From Segniliparus sp051660745 (GTDB lineage: Bacteria; Actinomycetota; Actinomycetes; Mycobacteriales; Mycobacteriaceae): DNA of 64,000 nt. The stretch lies in assembly GCF_051660745.1 (NCBI RefSeq), contig NZ_JBOFQF010000047.1:26613-90612 (forward strand), read 5' to 3'. The first letter of the stretch is position 1; every line of letters starts with the position of its first letter. The position numbers and the translations under genes are program-made. Below are positions 34,604 through 42,344 of the stretch, piece after piece. The notes under the pieces were generated by a model, which saw only the letters and a list, made by a program, of their open reading frames with translations, did no database searches and had not been told where the DNA came from.

Positions 34604-36340
34604 CTAGTCCAGGATCCGGCGTGCGACGTTCGTCGTGACCAGGTCGAGCAGCTCGTCGGCGCGGCCCGCGAGGATCGTGCGGATCGCGTAGAGCGCGAAG
34701 CCTTTGGCCTGCTCGGTCGAGATCGCGGGCGGGATCGAGAGCTCCTGGCGCGCTGTGACCACGTCCACCAGCGCAGGCCCGTCGTGAGCGAGCGCCTCGG
34801 CGAGCGCGCCTTCCAGCTCTTCGGGCCGTTCGACCCGTCTGCCGTGGATGCCGAGCGCGCGGGCCACCGCCGCGAAATCGGGATTGCGCAGCTCGGTGCC
34901 GAAATTGACGATGCCTGCGGCCTTCATCTCCAGCTCGACGAAGTTGAGCGATGAATTGTTGAACAGCACGACCTTCACGGGGAGGTTGTTCTGCGTCAGG
35001 GTGATGAGGTCGCCGAAGAGCATGGTCAGTCCCCCGTCGCCTGCCAGTGCGACGACTTGGCGGCCGCGGTCGACGGTTTGCGCGCCGATCGCATGCGGCA
35101 GCGCGCAGGCCATCGTGCCATGGGTGAACGACCCGATCAGCCGCCTGCGCCCGTTCATCGTCAGATACCGCGCCGCCCAGACCACGGGCGAGCCGACGTC
35201 GACGGTGAACACCGCGTCGTCGTCGGCGAGCTTGTCCACGAGCCCCGCGACGTACTCCGGGCGGATCGGGGTCTGGTTCCGGTCGTTGACCGCGAGCGAG
35301 TCGAGGGACTTGCGGGTTTTGCGGTAGTGCTTGACCGCGCGGTCGAGGTGCTCGGTCTCGTCTTTGCGGCGCAGCAGCGGGGCGAGCGCCGTGATGGTGT
35401 CCTTGACCGTTCCGACCAGGCCGAGGTCGATCGGGACGCGGCGGCCGAGCTGGCGGCCCCGGATGTCGACTTGGATGATCGTGGCGTTCTCGGGGTAGAA
35501 CTGCCGGTACGGGAAGTCGGTGCCCAACATCAGGAGCAGGTCGGCCTCGCGGATCGCCTTGTACCCCGAGGGGAACCCGAGCAAGCCGGTCATGCCCACG
35601 TCGTAGGGGTTGTCGTACTCGATGTGCTCTTTGCCCCGCAAGGCGTGCACGACGGGCGCTTTGAGCGTTTCGGCGAGGGAGACCAGCTCGTCGTGGGCGC
35701 CTGCGGCGCCTGCGCCGCCGAGGATGGTGACCCGGCTCGACCGGTTGATGAGCTCGGCGGCTCGGCGCAGCGACTCGTCGTCGGGGCGGAGCACCGAACG
35801 GGCGGCTGTGACGGGCCTGTCGAGCCAGCCTTGGCCGCCCGCGCGGCTCAAGAACACTTCCCCGGGGACCACGACCACCGCGACCCCGCGCTCCTCGACG
35901 GCGGCGCGCATCGCCATCTCCACGATGCGCGGCGCCATCTCGGGGGAGCTCACCAGCTCGGTGTAGACGCTGCACTCTTTGAAGAGCTCCTGCGGATGGG
36001 TCTCCTGGAAATATCCCGAGCCGATCTCGGCCAGCGGGATCTGGGCGGCGATGGCCAGCACCGGCACGCCGCTGCGCTGCGCGTCGAACAGGCCGTTGAT
36101 CAAATGCAGGTTGCCGGGCCCGCAGCTGCCTGCGCAGACCGCCAGCCGCCCGGTCAGCGCGGCCTCCGAGGCCGCGGCGAATGCGGCGGTCTCCTCGTGC
36201 CGGACATGCTCCCAGGTGATCCCGTCGGCGCGGCGGATCGCGTCGGTGAATCCGTTGAGGCTGTCCCCCGGCAGCCCGTACACCCTGCTGACGCCGCTCG
36301 TTTTGAACGCGGCGATGATCTGGTCGGCGACCGTTGCCAT
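34604..36340 (-). CDS. poxB: thiamine-diphosphate pyruvate oxidase / quinone-dependent pyruvate dehydrogenase
   Basis: A 578-residue ThDP enzyme. The catalytic Glu is in VRHEETAAFAA (near 50). The central FAD-binding domain and C-terminal cofactor motif GDGGLTMLFGD...NN (near 425-453) are present. Similarity to PoxB is strongest around SGPGNLHLINGLFDA (here SCGPGNLHLINGL). It oxidises pyruvate to acetate and CO2 and passes electrons to quinone at the membrane. Acetolactate synthase relatives are less likely given the C-terminal tail. GGAAGGA precedes the ATG. It is divergent from the CstR-like operon, 270 nt apart. Confidence 0.9.
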   Translation of the reverse strand: MATVADQIIAAFKTSGVSRVYGLPGDSLNGFTDAIRRADGITWEHVRHEETAAFAAASEAALTGRLAVCAGSCGPGNLHLINGLFDAQRSGVPVLAIAAQIPLAEIGSGYFQETHPQELFKECSVYTELVSSPEMAPRIVEMAMRAAVEERGVAVVVVPGEVFLSRAGGQGWLDRPVTAARSVLRPDDESLRRAAELINRSSRVTILGGAGAAGAHDELVSLAETLKAPVVHALRGKEHIEYDNPYDVGMTGLLGFPSGYKAIREADLLLMLGTDFPYRQFYPENATIIQVDIRGRQLGRRVPIDLGLVGTVKDTITALAPLLRRKDETEHLDRAVKHYRKTRKSLDSLAVNDRNQTPIRPEYVAGLVDKLADDDAVFTVDVGSPVVWAARYLTMNGRRRLIGSFTHGTMACALPHAIGAQTVDRGRQVVALAGDGGLTMLFGDLITLTQNNLPVKVVLFNNSSLNFVELEMKAAGIVNFGTELRNPDFAAVARALGIHGRRVERPEELEGALAEALAHDGPALVDVVTARQELSIPPAISTEQAKGFALYAIRTILAGRADELLDLVTTNVARRILD

Positions 36341-36580
36341 GCGAATTCCTTCCTCTGGCCGTGGAGGCTGCCGAGGCGGCGGACCGCCGCTTCGCGATCT
36401 TCAGTCTAGTGAGGATACGGTCCGAGCGGCCGGGCGGAAAAGGGCGGCTCTTCGCGTGCTTCGCGGACTTCCTCGCGAAGAGGGGCGCTCGGACCTGCGT
36501 TTTTCTTCTGCTCTGCGCGGAGCGGCCGCCTGCGGGGCGTCTCTGCCTGTGGTCGAAGAGACAGACCGGCAACCTTGCCA

Positions 36581-36601
36581 ATACCATACCCCCTATGGTA
36601 T
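36581..36601. promoter_or_regulatory. CsoR/CstR-type operator
   Basis: ATACCATA and TATGGTAT are perfect 8-bp inverse complements around CCCCC, ending 9 nt before the regulator's ATG. The G/C-run centre flanked by ATAcc/ggTAT is the hallmark of CsoR, RicR and CstR sites. It overlaps any promoter that could serve the operon, so repression is expected. Confidence 0.88.
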
Positions 36602-36610
36602 CCATAAGTC

Positions 36611-36907
36611 ATGGAAGAAACCACGAGAGAAGTGCCGCCGCATGGGAGCCCCGAAGACATGGCGGCGATCCTCGGGCGTCTCCGCCGAGCCCACGGGCAG
36701 TTGGGCGGGGTCGTCTCGATGATCGAGCAAGGGCGCAACTGCCGCGACGTGGTGACCCAGCTCGCCGCCGTGTCCCGCGCCCTCGACCGCGCGGGATTCA
36801 AGATCATCGCGACCGGCCTGCGGGATTGCGTGGCCGAGCCGGGCGGCCGGTCGGGCCAGGGGCTGACCGTGGACGAGCTGGAGAAATTGTTCCTCAGCCT
36901 GGCCTGA
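36611..36907 (+). CDS. CsoR/RcnR-family repressor, CstR-like (no Cu-type His)
   Basis: A 98-residue all-helical regulator (DUF156). Helix 1 has RLRRAHGQLGGV (typical R-GQ), followed by GRNCRDVVTQLAAVSRAL. Cys44 and Cys73 are kept, but the Cu ligand four residues before the second Cys is Gly69, not His. That Cys-only pattern is that of CstR, which senses per- and polysulfides. The palindrome directly upstream suits autoregulation. The next three genes are thiol- or sulfide-redox types, matching the idea of reactive-sulfur sensing. Another metal remains possible. Confidence 0.9.
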   Translation: MEETTREVPPHGSPEDMAAILGRLRRAHGQLGGVVSMIEQGRNCRDVVTQLAAVSRALDRAGFKIIATGLRDCVAEPGGRSGQGLTVDELEKLFLSLA

Positions 36908-36930
36908 GGAACCGACGAGAGGAATTCGAT

Positions 36931-37551
36931 ATGGACGAGGCCGTCGAGACGCGACCGAGGGCGTCCGATGTCGTGATCTGGCTGGACCCGGTGTGCCCGT
37001 ACTCGTGGACCACGGCGCGGTGGCTCCGCGGACTGTCCGACGAGGGCGTCGTGGAGCCGCGGTGGGAGTTGATGAGCCTTGCGGTCCTGAACGAAGGGCG
37101 GGATCTCCCGGCTTCGGGGCAGGAGCGGATGCGGGCCTCCCGCGCGGCGGGCCGCCTGTTCGCAGGCCTCGGCCGAGCATTGGGCCGCGAGGGGATGTGG
37201 ACGGCGTACGAGGCGTTCGGGAACGCGTTCTTCGGCCGAGGGGAAGCCCTCGACGAGACGCTCGTCCAGGAGGTCCTGCGGGCGTCTTCGGCCATGGACG
37301 GCCACACGCAGAGCCTCTCGGACGATTCGTTGGACGAGCTTGTGCGCGCCTCGCACGAGCGGTCCCAGCAGGCCCTCGGGGAGCCGGGCGGAAGCCCGAT
37401 CGTGAGCGTCGACGGCAGGGCGTTCTTCGGCCCCGTGCTCACCTCGCTCCCGGACGAGGAGTCGTCCCGGGCGCTCTTCCGCTCGGTCGCCGGGCTCGCC
37501 CGGATCTCGGAGTTCGCGCAGCTCCGGCGCCCACGTCCCGCCCACGTCTGA
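36931..37551 (+). CDS. DsbA-fold protein, Rv2466c-like (mycothiol-dependent reductase family)
   Basis: A 206-residue thioredoxin-fold/DsbA-like protein. The active-site segment is DPVCPYSWTTARW, where Cys22 is present but the second position is Ser25 rather than Cys. A cis-Pro region appears as GSPIVSVDGRAFFGPVLT. Rv2466c, the mycothiol-dependent nitroreductase, has CPWC at this site, so this is a monothiol variant. GAGAGGA precedes the ATG, 23 nt after the regulator. The gene is probably repressed by it. It would suit mycothiol mixed-disulfide or persulfide chemistry. Confidence 0.88.
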   Translation: MDEAVETRPRASDVVIWLDPVCPYSWTTARWLRGLSDEGVVEPRWELMSLAVLNEGRDLPASGQERMRASRAAGRLFAGLGRALGREGMWTAYEAFGNAFFGRGEALDETLVQEVLRASSAMDGHTQSLSDDSLDELVRASHERSQQALGEPGGSPIVSVDGRAFFGPVLTSLPDEESSRALFRSVAGLARISEFAQLRRPRPAHV

Positions 37552-37569
37552 ACACGGAGGACAACAACT

Positions 37570-37737
37570 ATGTGCCACGCGACGAAATGCCGCTCCTGCG
37601 GCAAGACGACCTGGTCCGGCTGCGGCGCGCATGTCCAGTCGGTCAAGCGCCGCGTCCCGCCGGAGCAATGGTGCGACGGCCATCCGTCACCGCAGTCCCA
37701 GTCGCCGCTGGGCCGGTTCTTTCGAAGGAGAAAATAA
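37570..37737 (+). CDS. 55-residue Cys-rich protein (CxxCGKTTWxGCG family)
   Basis: The ATG at 37570 opens a 55-codon frame ending in TAA, lying 18 nt after the DsbA-like gene and 2 nt before the flavoprotein gene. The N-terminal half reads MCHATKCRSCGKTTWSGCGAH and contains Cys2, 7, 10, 18 and later Cys35, plus His pairs, consistent with a zinc ribbon or a thiol carrier. The tail is basic (GRFFRRRK). I recall small bacterial proteins with a CGKTTWxGCG core, but not a function. The GAAGGAG ribosome site of the next gene lies inside its last codons. Confidence 0.8.
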   Translation: MCHATKCRSCGKTTWSGCGAHVQSVKRRVPPEQWCDGHPSPQSQSPLGRFFRRRK

Positions 37738-37739
37738 TC

Positions 37740-38927
37740 ATGGCGAAACGACTTGTCGTCCTCGGCGCGGGCATCGGAGGCCTGAGCGTCGTCAAAGAGC
37801 TCCAGGAGTCGGGCGCCGTCCTCGACGGCATCGATGTGACCCTCGTGGACGAGGACTTCGAGCATTTCCTCGGGTTCACCCTCCCCTGGGTCATGCGCGG
37901 CTGGCGGAGCCCGGACAGCGTCCCGATCCGGCCAGCCCCGCGCGCGCTGACGGGAGTCACGGCCGTTCGGGCAAGGGCGACCGGCTTCGACCCCGAAGCA
38001 AAGACGGTTTCCCTCGATGACGGCTCCCAGCTCCCGTACGACGCGCTCGTCGTCGCCCTTGGCGCGAAAAACGCCCCGCACAAGGTGCAAGGGCTGCAAG
38101 AGGCCGTCGACGCGGGCGTCGCCGTCCACTACTACAGCGCCCTCGACGCGAGCCGGGCCCATGAGGCCCTGACCCGCTTCGCAGGGGGCAGGCTCGTGTT
38201 CCTCGTGGCTTCGCAGCCCTACCGGTGCCCGGTCGCCCCGTACGAGGGCGCGCTCCTCGCCGCAGACCTGCTCAAAGAGCTCGGAACGCGCGGGGCGACG
38301 GAGATCTCGGTCCACACCCCGGAGAAACAGCCCATGCCGTCGGCAGGGCCGCACGCCGGGCCTCGGCTCGTCGAGCTGCTCGAAGAGAACGGCGTCGCTT
38401 TCCACCCGGAGCGAGCCGTCGAGCAGGTCGACCACATTGCCCGGACCGTGCGCTTCGCGGACGGCGAGAGCGTCCCCTTCGACCTGCTCGTGTTCGTCCC
38501 CCCGCACGAGCCCGCCATCGGCTCCGGCGACGGGGCGGGTTGGATCGCCGTCGACCGCGAGTCCATGCTGACCGAGCACGAGGGCGTGTGGGCGGTCGGC
38601 GACATCAGCGCTGTGGTCTCCCCGTCCGGCAAACCGCTGCCGAAAGCCGCGATCTTCGCGAAGAACGGCGGGAGGACCGCGGCGAGGAACGTCCTGCGCT
38701 ATTTCGGCAAAACCGAGGAGCGCGACCGCCTCTCCGGGCTCGGGCATTGCTACGTCGATGTCGGCGCGCACGAGTCCGCGCTCGGCAGCGGGGACTTCTT
38801 CGCCCTCCCGCATCCCGGCGTGGTCCTCGAAGCCCCTTCTGCCGAGCTCCACGCCGACAAGGCCGCCGAGGAGAAGGAATGGCGGACGCGCTGGGAGGGA
38901 GGAGCGGACGCGTGGCATGTGGCCTAG
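37740..38927 (+). CDS. sulfide:quinone-reductase-like flavoprotein
   Basis: A 395-residue two-dinucleotide-fold FAD protein. FAD motif LVVLGAGIGGLSV (4-16), a second GxG-like fold (near 150), and VWAVGDIS (283-290) are present. Cys163 (RCPVAPYE) and Cys337 (GHCYVD) match the positions of the disulfide/persulfide pair of sulfide:quinone oxidoreductase; the third SQR Cys is not evident. It would oxidise sulfide or persulfide and pass electrons to quinone. It is the last gene of the CstR-like operon. A more general NADH-dehydrogenase-like role is possible. Confidence 0.88.
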   Translation: MAKRLVVLGAGIGGLSVVKELQESGAVLDGIDVTLVDEDFEHFLGFTLPWVMRGWRSPDSVPIRPAPRALTGVTAVRARATGFDPEAKTVSLDDGSQLPYDALVVALGAKNAPHKVQGLQEAVDAGVAVHYYSALDASRAHEALTRFAGGRLVFLVASQPYRCPVAPYEGALLAADLLKELGTRGATEISVHTPEKQPMPSAGPHAGPRLVELLEENGVAFHPERAVEQVDHIARTVRFADGESVPFDLLVFVPPHEPAIGSGDGAGWIAVDRESMLTEHEGVWAVGDISAVVSPSGKPLPKAAIFAKNGGRTAARNVLRYFGKTEERDRLSGLGHCYVDVGAHESALGSGDFFALPHPGVVLEAPSAELHADKAAEEKEWRTRWEGGADAWHVA

Positions 38928-38947
38928 GCCGCTTCGGCAGGCGCCGG

Positions 38948-38953
38948 TAGACT
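38948..38953 (+). promoter_or_regulatory. -10 element, leaderless start of DoxX-like small protein
   Basis: TAGACT, 6 nt, then the ATG at 38960. Confidence 0.6.
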
Positions 38954-38959
38954 TGGGCC

Positions 38960-39316
38960 ATGAGCGAGAAGCCTTCCCCGAGGACCCTTGCTGTTTTCGC
39001 GGCGTTCCAGGCGGCGGACGCTGTGGCCTGCGCGATTCCGCTCAAAGCGATCACTGAGGCGTTCGACCGGGTCGAGTTCCCGGTCAAATACCGCTGGATC
39101 TTCCCAGTGGTCAAGGGCGCATCGGCGGCGGGGCTCGCCCTAGGGATCAAGTTCCCGTCGCTGGCCCGGCTCACGCTCGTCCTTCTGACGGCGTATTTCG
39201 CCGCCGCCGTCGGCTCGCACGTGCGGGTGAAGGACAGCGTCTCGAACGCGGCTCCGGCCGCCCTGTTCCTCGGAGCCTACGCCTTCCTCGCCGCGCGGAC
39301 CTTCGTGCGGCAGTAG
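38960..39316 (+). CDS. small DoxX-like membrane protein
   Basis: A 118-residue protein with four hydrophobic helices and the DoxX_2-type pattern (AFQAADAVACAIP, KYRWIFPVVKGASAAGL, HVRVKD). DoxX-family proteins are often near thiol and sulfur redox genes. Its own -10 element sits 6 nt before the ATG, 32 nt after the SQR-like gene, so it can be transcribed apart from the CstR-like operon. The function is unknown. Confidence 0.85.
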   Translation: MSEKPSPRTLAVFAAFQAADAVACAIPLKAITEAFDRVEFPVKYRWIFPVVKGASAAGLALGIKFPSLARLTLVLLTAYFAAAVGSHVRVKDSVSNAAPAALFLGAYAFLAARTFVRQ

Positions 39317-39351
39317 GCTCCGCCGCCACCGCCACGCGCGCCGGGTCTTGT

Positions 39352-39357
39352 TAGGCT
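39352..39357 (+). promoter_or_regulatory. -10 element, leaderless start of sulfatase
   Basis: TAGGCT, 6 nt, then the ATG at 39364. Confidence 0.6.
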
Positions 39358-39363
39358 CGGCCG

Positions 39364-40929
39364 ATGGACGACATCAAGCAGCCCTTGGCCCGCCGTCGCT
39401 TCTTCCAGGTCGGCGCGGGCGCCGCGATCGCCGCAGGCGTCCTTGCGGCCTGCGATGAGCCCCCGAAAGCCGGGAACGGCCCGAAACAGCGGCCGAACAT
39501 CCTCTTCATCCTGGCGGACGACCTCGGCTGGGGCGATATCAGCCGGTACGGGCGCACGGACTACTCGACGCCGAACATCGACTCGATCGGCGAGCGCGGG
39601 ATCAGCTTCACCGACGGCTACGCGAACAGCTGCGTCTGCACGCCCACCCGAGTCGGTTTCTTCACCGGGCGCTACCAGCAACGCCTGCCGTTCCACGAGC
39701 AGTTCGGCAACAAGGAGTACGGCATCCCGGCAGAGACGCCGACCGTGGCATCGGCCTTGAGCAAGGCGGGCTACACGACGGCTCTCATCGGCAAATGGCA
39801 CTGCGGTCTCGCTCCTCGATTCGGCCCGAACAAGAGCGGGTTCGAGTACTTCTTCGGCTTCCTCGGCGGCGCCGAGGACTACTTCGACCACACGGACGTT
39901 GGCGAAGGCGTGGGACAGCCCGACCTCTGGGAGAACGAGAAGCCCACGACGGCGGACGGCTATCTGACCCAGGTGTTCACCGACCGGGCCATCGGCTATC
40001 TCAAAGAGCACGCGGGCAAGCCCGACCCGTTCTACCTGAGCCTGCACTACAACGCGGTGCATTGGCCGTGGGAGAGCCCGGACACCGGCCCCAATCCGAT
40101 CCGGGAGCCGAAAGACTTCAACGCGGGCAGCCCCGAGATCTTCGGGCAGATGACCGTCGAGCTGGACCGGCAAGTCGGCAGAGTGCTGGCCGCACTGGAC
40201 GAGCTCAAGATCGCGGACAACACACTGGTCGTGTTCACCAGCGACAACGGCGGCGAGCGCTACGGCCACGAGTACCCGTTCAACGGGCAGAAGGGCAACC
40301 TGTACGAGGGCGGCATCCGCGTGCCGATGATGGCGCGCTGGCCGGGGAAGATCCCCGCGGGCCGGATCAGCAGGCAGACCGCCATCACGATGGACTGGAC
40401 GGCCACCATCGCCGCCGTCGCGGGCGCGAGCTGGGACGCCGCCTCGCCGCTCGACGGGCGGGACCTCACCCCGCAGCTCGGGGGCGCCCCGGAGAGCGAA
40501 CGGGCGCTGTTCTGGCGGTTCAATTTCGTCGGAGAGGCGGAGAAGGTCAAGGAGGAGCTGCGCGAGCGCGGGCTTCCCGAGGACACGCTCCCCCCGGACA
40601 TGTTCAAACTGAACCAGGCGGCAGTGCGCCGGGGGCGGTACAAGTACTTGAAGCTCAGCGACGACATCGAGCAGCTCTACGACCTCGGGGCCCCGGTCTC
40701 GCTCCCCCATCCGGGCCGGGACGATCCAGAGGCCGCCGAGCGCAACCTCGCCGACAAGCCCGAGCACGCAGGACTGCTCGCCGAGCTGCGCAAGCAGTAC
40801 CAGGACTGGGACGCGGGCATGGCCTCGCCGGACCACATCGCCTTCGCCGTGACCGGCGCCGACGCGAGCAAACGGCGCGCGCCGGGCGGGAACGAGTCGC
40901 CGGGCGGCTATCCGCAGCCCTTCCAGTGA
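39364..40929 (+). CDS. Tat-exported lipoprotein sulfatase (formylglycine type)
   Basis: A 521-residue arylsulfatase-family enzyme. The N-terminus has a Tat-like RRRFF, a hydrophobic segment and a lipobox LAAC (Cys near 31), so it is exported folded and lipid-anchored. The catalytic Cys lies in CTPTR (CxPxR), to be converted to formylglycine. NILFILADDLGWGD supplies two metal Asp, and GKWHCG and TSDNGG the later motifs. It releases sulfate from an unknown sulfated substrate. Formylglycine-generating enzyme is not in the window. Confidence 0.93.
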   Translation: MDDIKQPLARRRFFQVGAGAAIAAGVLAACDEPPKAGNGPKQRPNILFILADDLGWGDISRYGRTDYSTPNIDSIGERGISFTDGYANSCVCTPTRVGFFTGRYQQRLPFHEQFGNKEYGIPAETPTVASALSKAGYTTALIGKWHCGLAPRFGPNKSGFEYFFGFLGGAEDYFDHTDVGEGVGQPDLWENEKPTTADGYLTQVFTDRAIGYLKEHAGKPDPFYLSLHYNAVHWPWESPDTGPNPIREPKDFNAGSPEIFGQMTVELDRQVGRVLAALDELKIADNTLVVFTSDNGGERYGHEYPFNGQKGNLYEGGIRVPMMARWPGKIPAGRISRQTAITMDWTATIAAVAGASWDAASPLDGRDLTPQLGGAPESERALFWRFNFVGEAEKVKEELRERGLPEDTLPPDMFKLNQAAVRRGRYKYLKLSDDIEQLYDLGAPVSLPHPGRDDPEAAERNLADKPEHAGLLAELRKQYQDWDAGMASPDHIAFAVTGADASKRRAPGGNESPGGYPQPFQ

Positions 40930-40954
40930 GGAGCGGGCCTGCGGGCGGGGCTGC

Positions 40955-41764
40955 TCAGGCGGTGACGAAGTCGATGAGCTCTTCGACGGCGCGCAGGAGC
41001 GGCTGCTCGATCTGCGTGTAGTCCGTCGCGCCCTTGCGCACCCGCGACCACATCGCGGCGGTGTCCTTCACACCGAGGGCGCGGCAGACCCCTTCTTTCC
41101 ACGGCACCCCGCGCGGCACGTTGGGCCATTTGGGGATGCCGACGGCGGCGGGCTTGACCGCCTGCCAGACGTCCACGTACGGGTGCCCTGTGACGAGCAC
41201 GTTCGGGTCGACGACCTCGGCGACGATCCGGGACTCCTTGCTGCCGGGGACCAGATGGTCCACGAGGACTCCGACCCGGCGCCCCGCTTCCGGACCGAAC
41301 TCGGCGATCCGCTCGGCGAGCTCGTCCACTCCGTGCAGCGGCTCGACCACCACCCCTTCGATCCGCAGGTCGTCGCCCCAGATCTGCTCCACGAGCTGCG
41401 CGTCGTGGACCCCTTCGACCCAAATGCGGCTCGCCCGCGCGACTCGGGCGGGCGAGCCGGGCACCGCTGTGGAGCCCGACGCGGTGCGCAGCGGCCCGCT
41501 CGCGGGGCCGATCTTGGGGCGGACCAGCGTCACGGGCTTGCCCTCCAACAGGAACGCGCCGGGGCGCATCTCGAAGAGACGGCGGTTGCCCCGCGCGTCC
41601 TCCAGCGTCACGTAGCCCTTGCGGTCCGTGTCCACCGCGACGACCGCGCCGCAGAAGTCCGAGACGGGGTCCTCGACGACCATGTCGATCTCGGCGACGA
41701 CCTCGGGAGCGGGCTGCCTTTTCGGGCGCGCGGCGAGGATGTCGCCGTATTGGTGGCTTCGCAT
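40955..41764 (-). CDS. DUF3097 family protein
   Basis: A 269-residue protein conserved in Actinobacteria. It has an N-terminal KRQPAPEVVAEIDMVVED segment, a small SH3-like strand region (KGYVTLEDARGNRRLFEM) and a Toprim-like half with IWVEGVHDAQLVEQIWGDDLR (near 112-132) and GVLVDHLVPGSKESRI (near 165-180). The acidic residues in those motifs could bind Mg, suggesting nucleic-acid chemistry, which is an inference. TAGCCT lies 6 nt before the ATG (leaderless). It is convergent with the sulfatase. Confidence 0.93.
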   Translation of the reverse strand: MRSHQYGDILAARPKRQPAPEVVAEIDMVVEDPVSDFCGAVVAVDTDRKGYVTLEDARGNRRLFEMRPGAFLLEGKPVTLVRPKIGPASGPLRTASGSTAVPGSPARVARASRIWVEGVHDAQLVEQIWGDDLRIEGVVVEPLHGVDELAERIAEFGPEAGRRVGVLVDHLVPGSKESRIVAEVVDPNVLVTGHPYVDVWQAVKPAAVGIPKWPNVPRGVPWKEGVCRALGVKDTAAMWSRVRKGATDYTQIEQPLLRAVEELIDFVTA

Positions 41765-41770
41765 CCAGGC

Positions 41771-41776
41771 AGGCTA
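41771..41776 (-). promoter_or_regulatory. -10 element of DUF3097 gene
   Basis: TAGCCT on the minus strand, 6 nt before the ATG at 41764. Confidence 0.55.
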
Positions 41777-41812
41777 CCGCGCAGGGCTGGAAAAATAGGG
41801 CAGGCTGCCGGG

Positions 41813-42271
41813 TCAACTCGCCGAGGCGGCCGCCTGCAGCTCGGCGATGTCGAGTTTGACCATGCCGAGCATCGCTTGGAAGACCCGGTCCGCCTTCACC
41901 TGGTCGGGGTGGCTCAGCAGCCCGGGCAAGATCGTCGGCACGATCTGCCAGGACAGGCCGAACTTGTCGGTGAGCCAGCCGCATTGCTGCTCGGTCCCCC
42001 CGGCGGAGAGCGCGTCCCAATACCGGTCCACCTCCTCCTGCGTCTCGCAGGGGACTTGCAGGCTCGTCGCGTAGTTGAGCGTCACGTCCGTGCCGCCGCC
42101 GAACGCGAGGAACGGCCTGCCCCACAGCTCGAAGGAGACGATCGACGTCCCCGTCTCGTCCCGCGCAGGCGATTTCGACAGGATCCGGGAGTCGGGGAAG
42201 AGACGGGTGTACAGGGCGGCTGGCTCGCTCGCCTCGGTCTGGAACCAGAGACAGGTGGTGATCGTGGGCAT
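41813..42271 (-). CDS. PhnB-like VOC-family protein
   Basis: A 152-residue protein of the PhnB / 3-demethylubiquinone-methyltransferase-domain type of VOC proteins. It begins MPTITTCLWFQ and carries FPDSRI, VSFELWGRPFLAFGGG, and CGWLTDKFGLSWQIVP, the usual landmarks. These proteins are common in Actinobacteria and have no agreed function. GAGGAG precedes the ATG, and TATGCT (42302-42307, minus) may be its -10. It is divergent from an MFS gene. Confidence 0.9.
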   Translation of the reverse strand: MPTITTCLWFQTEASEPAALYTRLFPDSRILSKSPARDETGTSIVSFELWGRPFLAFGGGTDVTLNYATSLQVPCETQEEVDRYWDALSAGGTEQQCGWLTDKFGLSWQIVPTILPGLLSHPDQVKADRVFQAMLGMVKLDIAELQAAASAS

Positions 42272-42331
42272 GGCGCTCCTCGGCTGCAGGGGTGTGATCC
42301 CCAGCATAGCCGGGCCGTGGTCGGGCGCGGC

Positions 42332-42337
42332 TAGGCT
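42332..42337 (+). promoter_or_regulatory. -10 element, leaderless start of MFS gene
   Basis: TAGGCT followed by 7 nt and the ATG at 42345. An out-of-frame ATG at 42340 is ignored. Confidence 0.55.
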
Positions 42338-42344
42338 GGATGGA

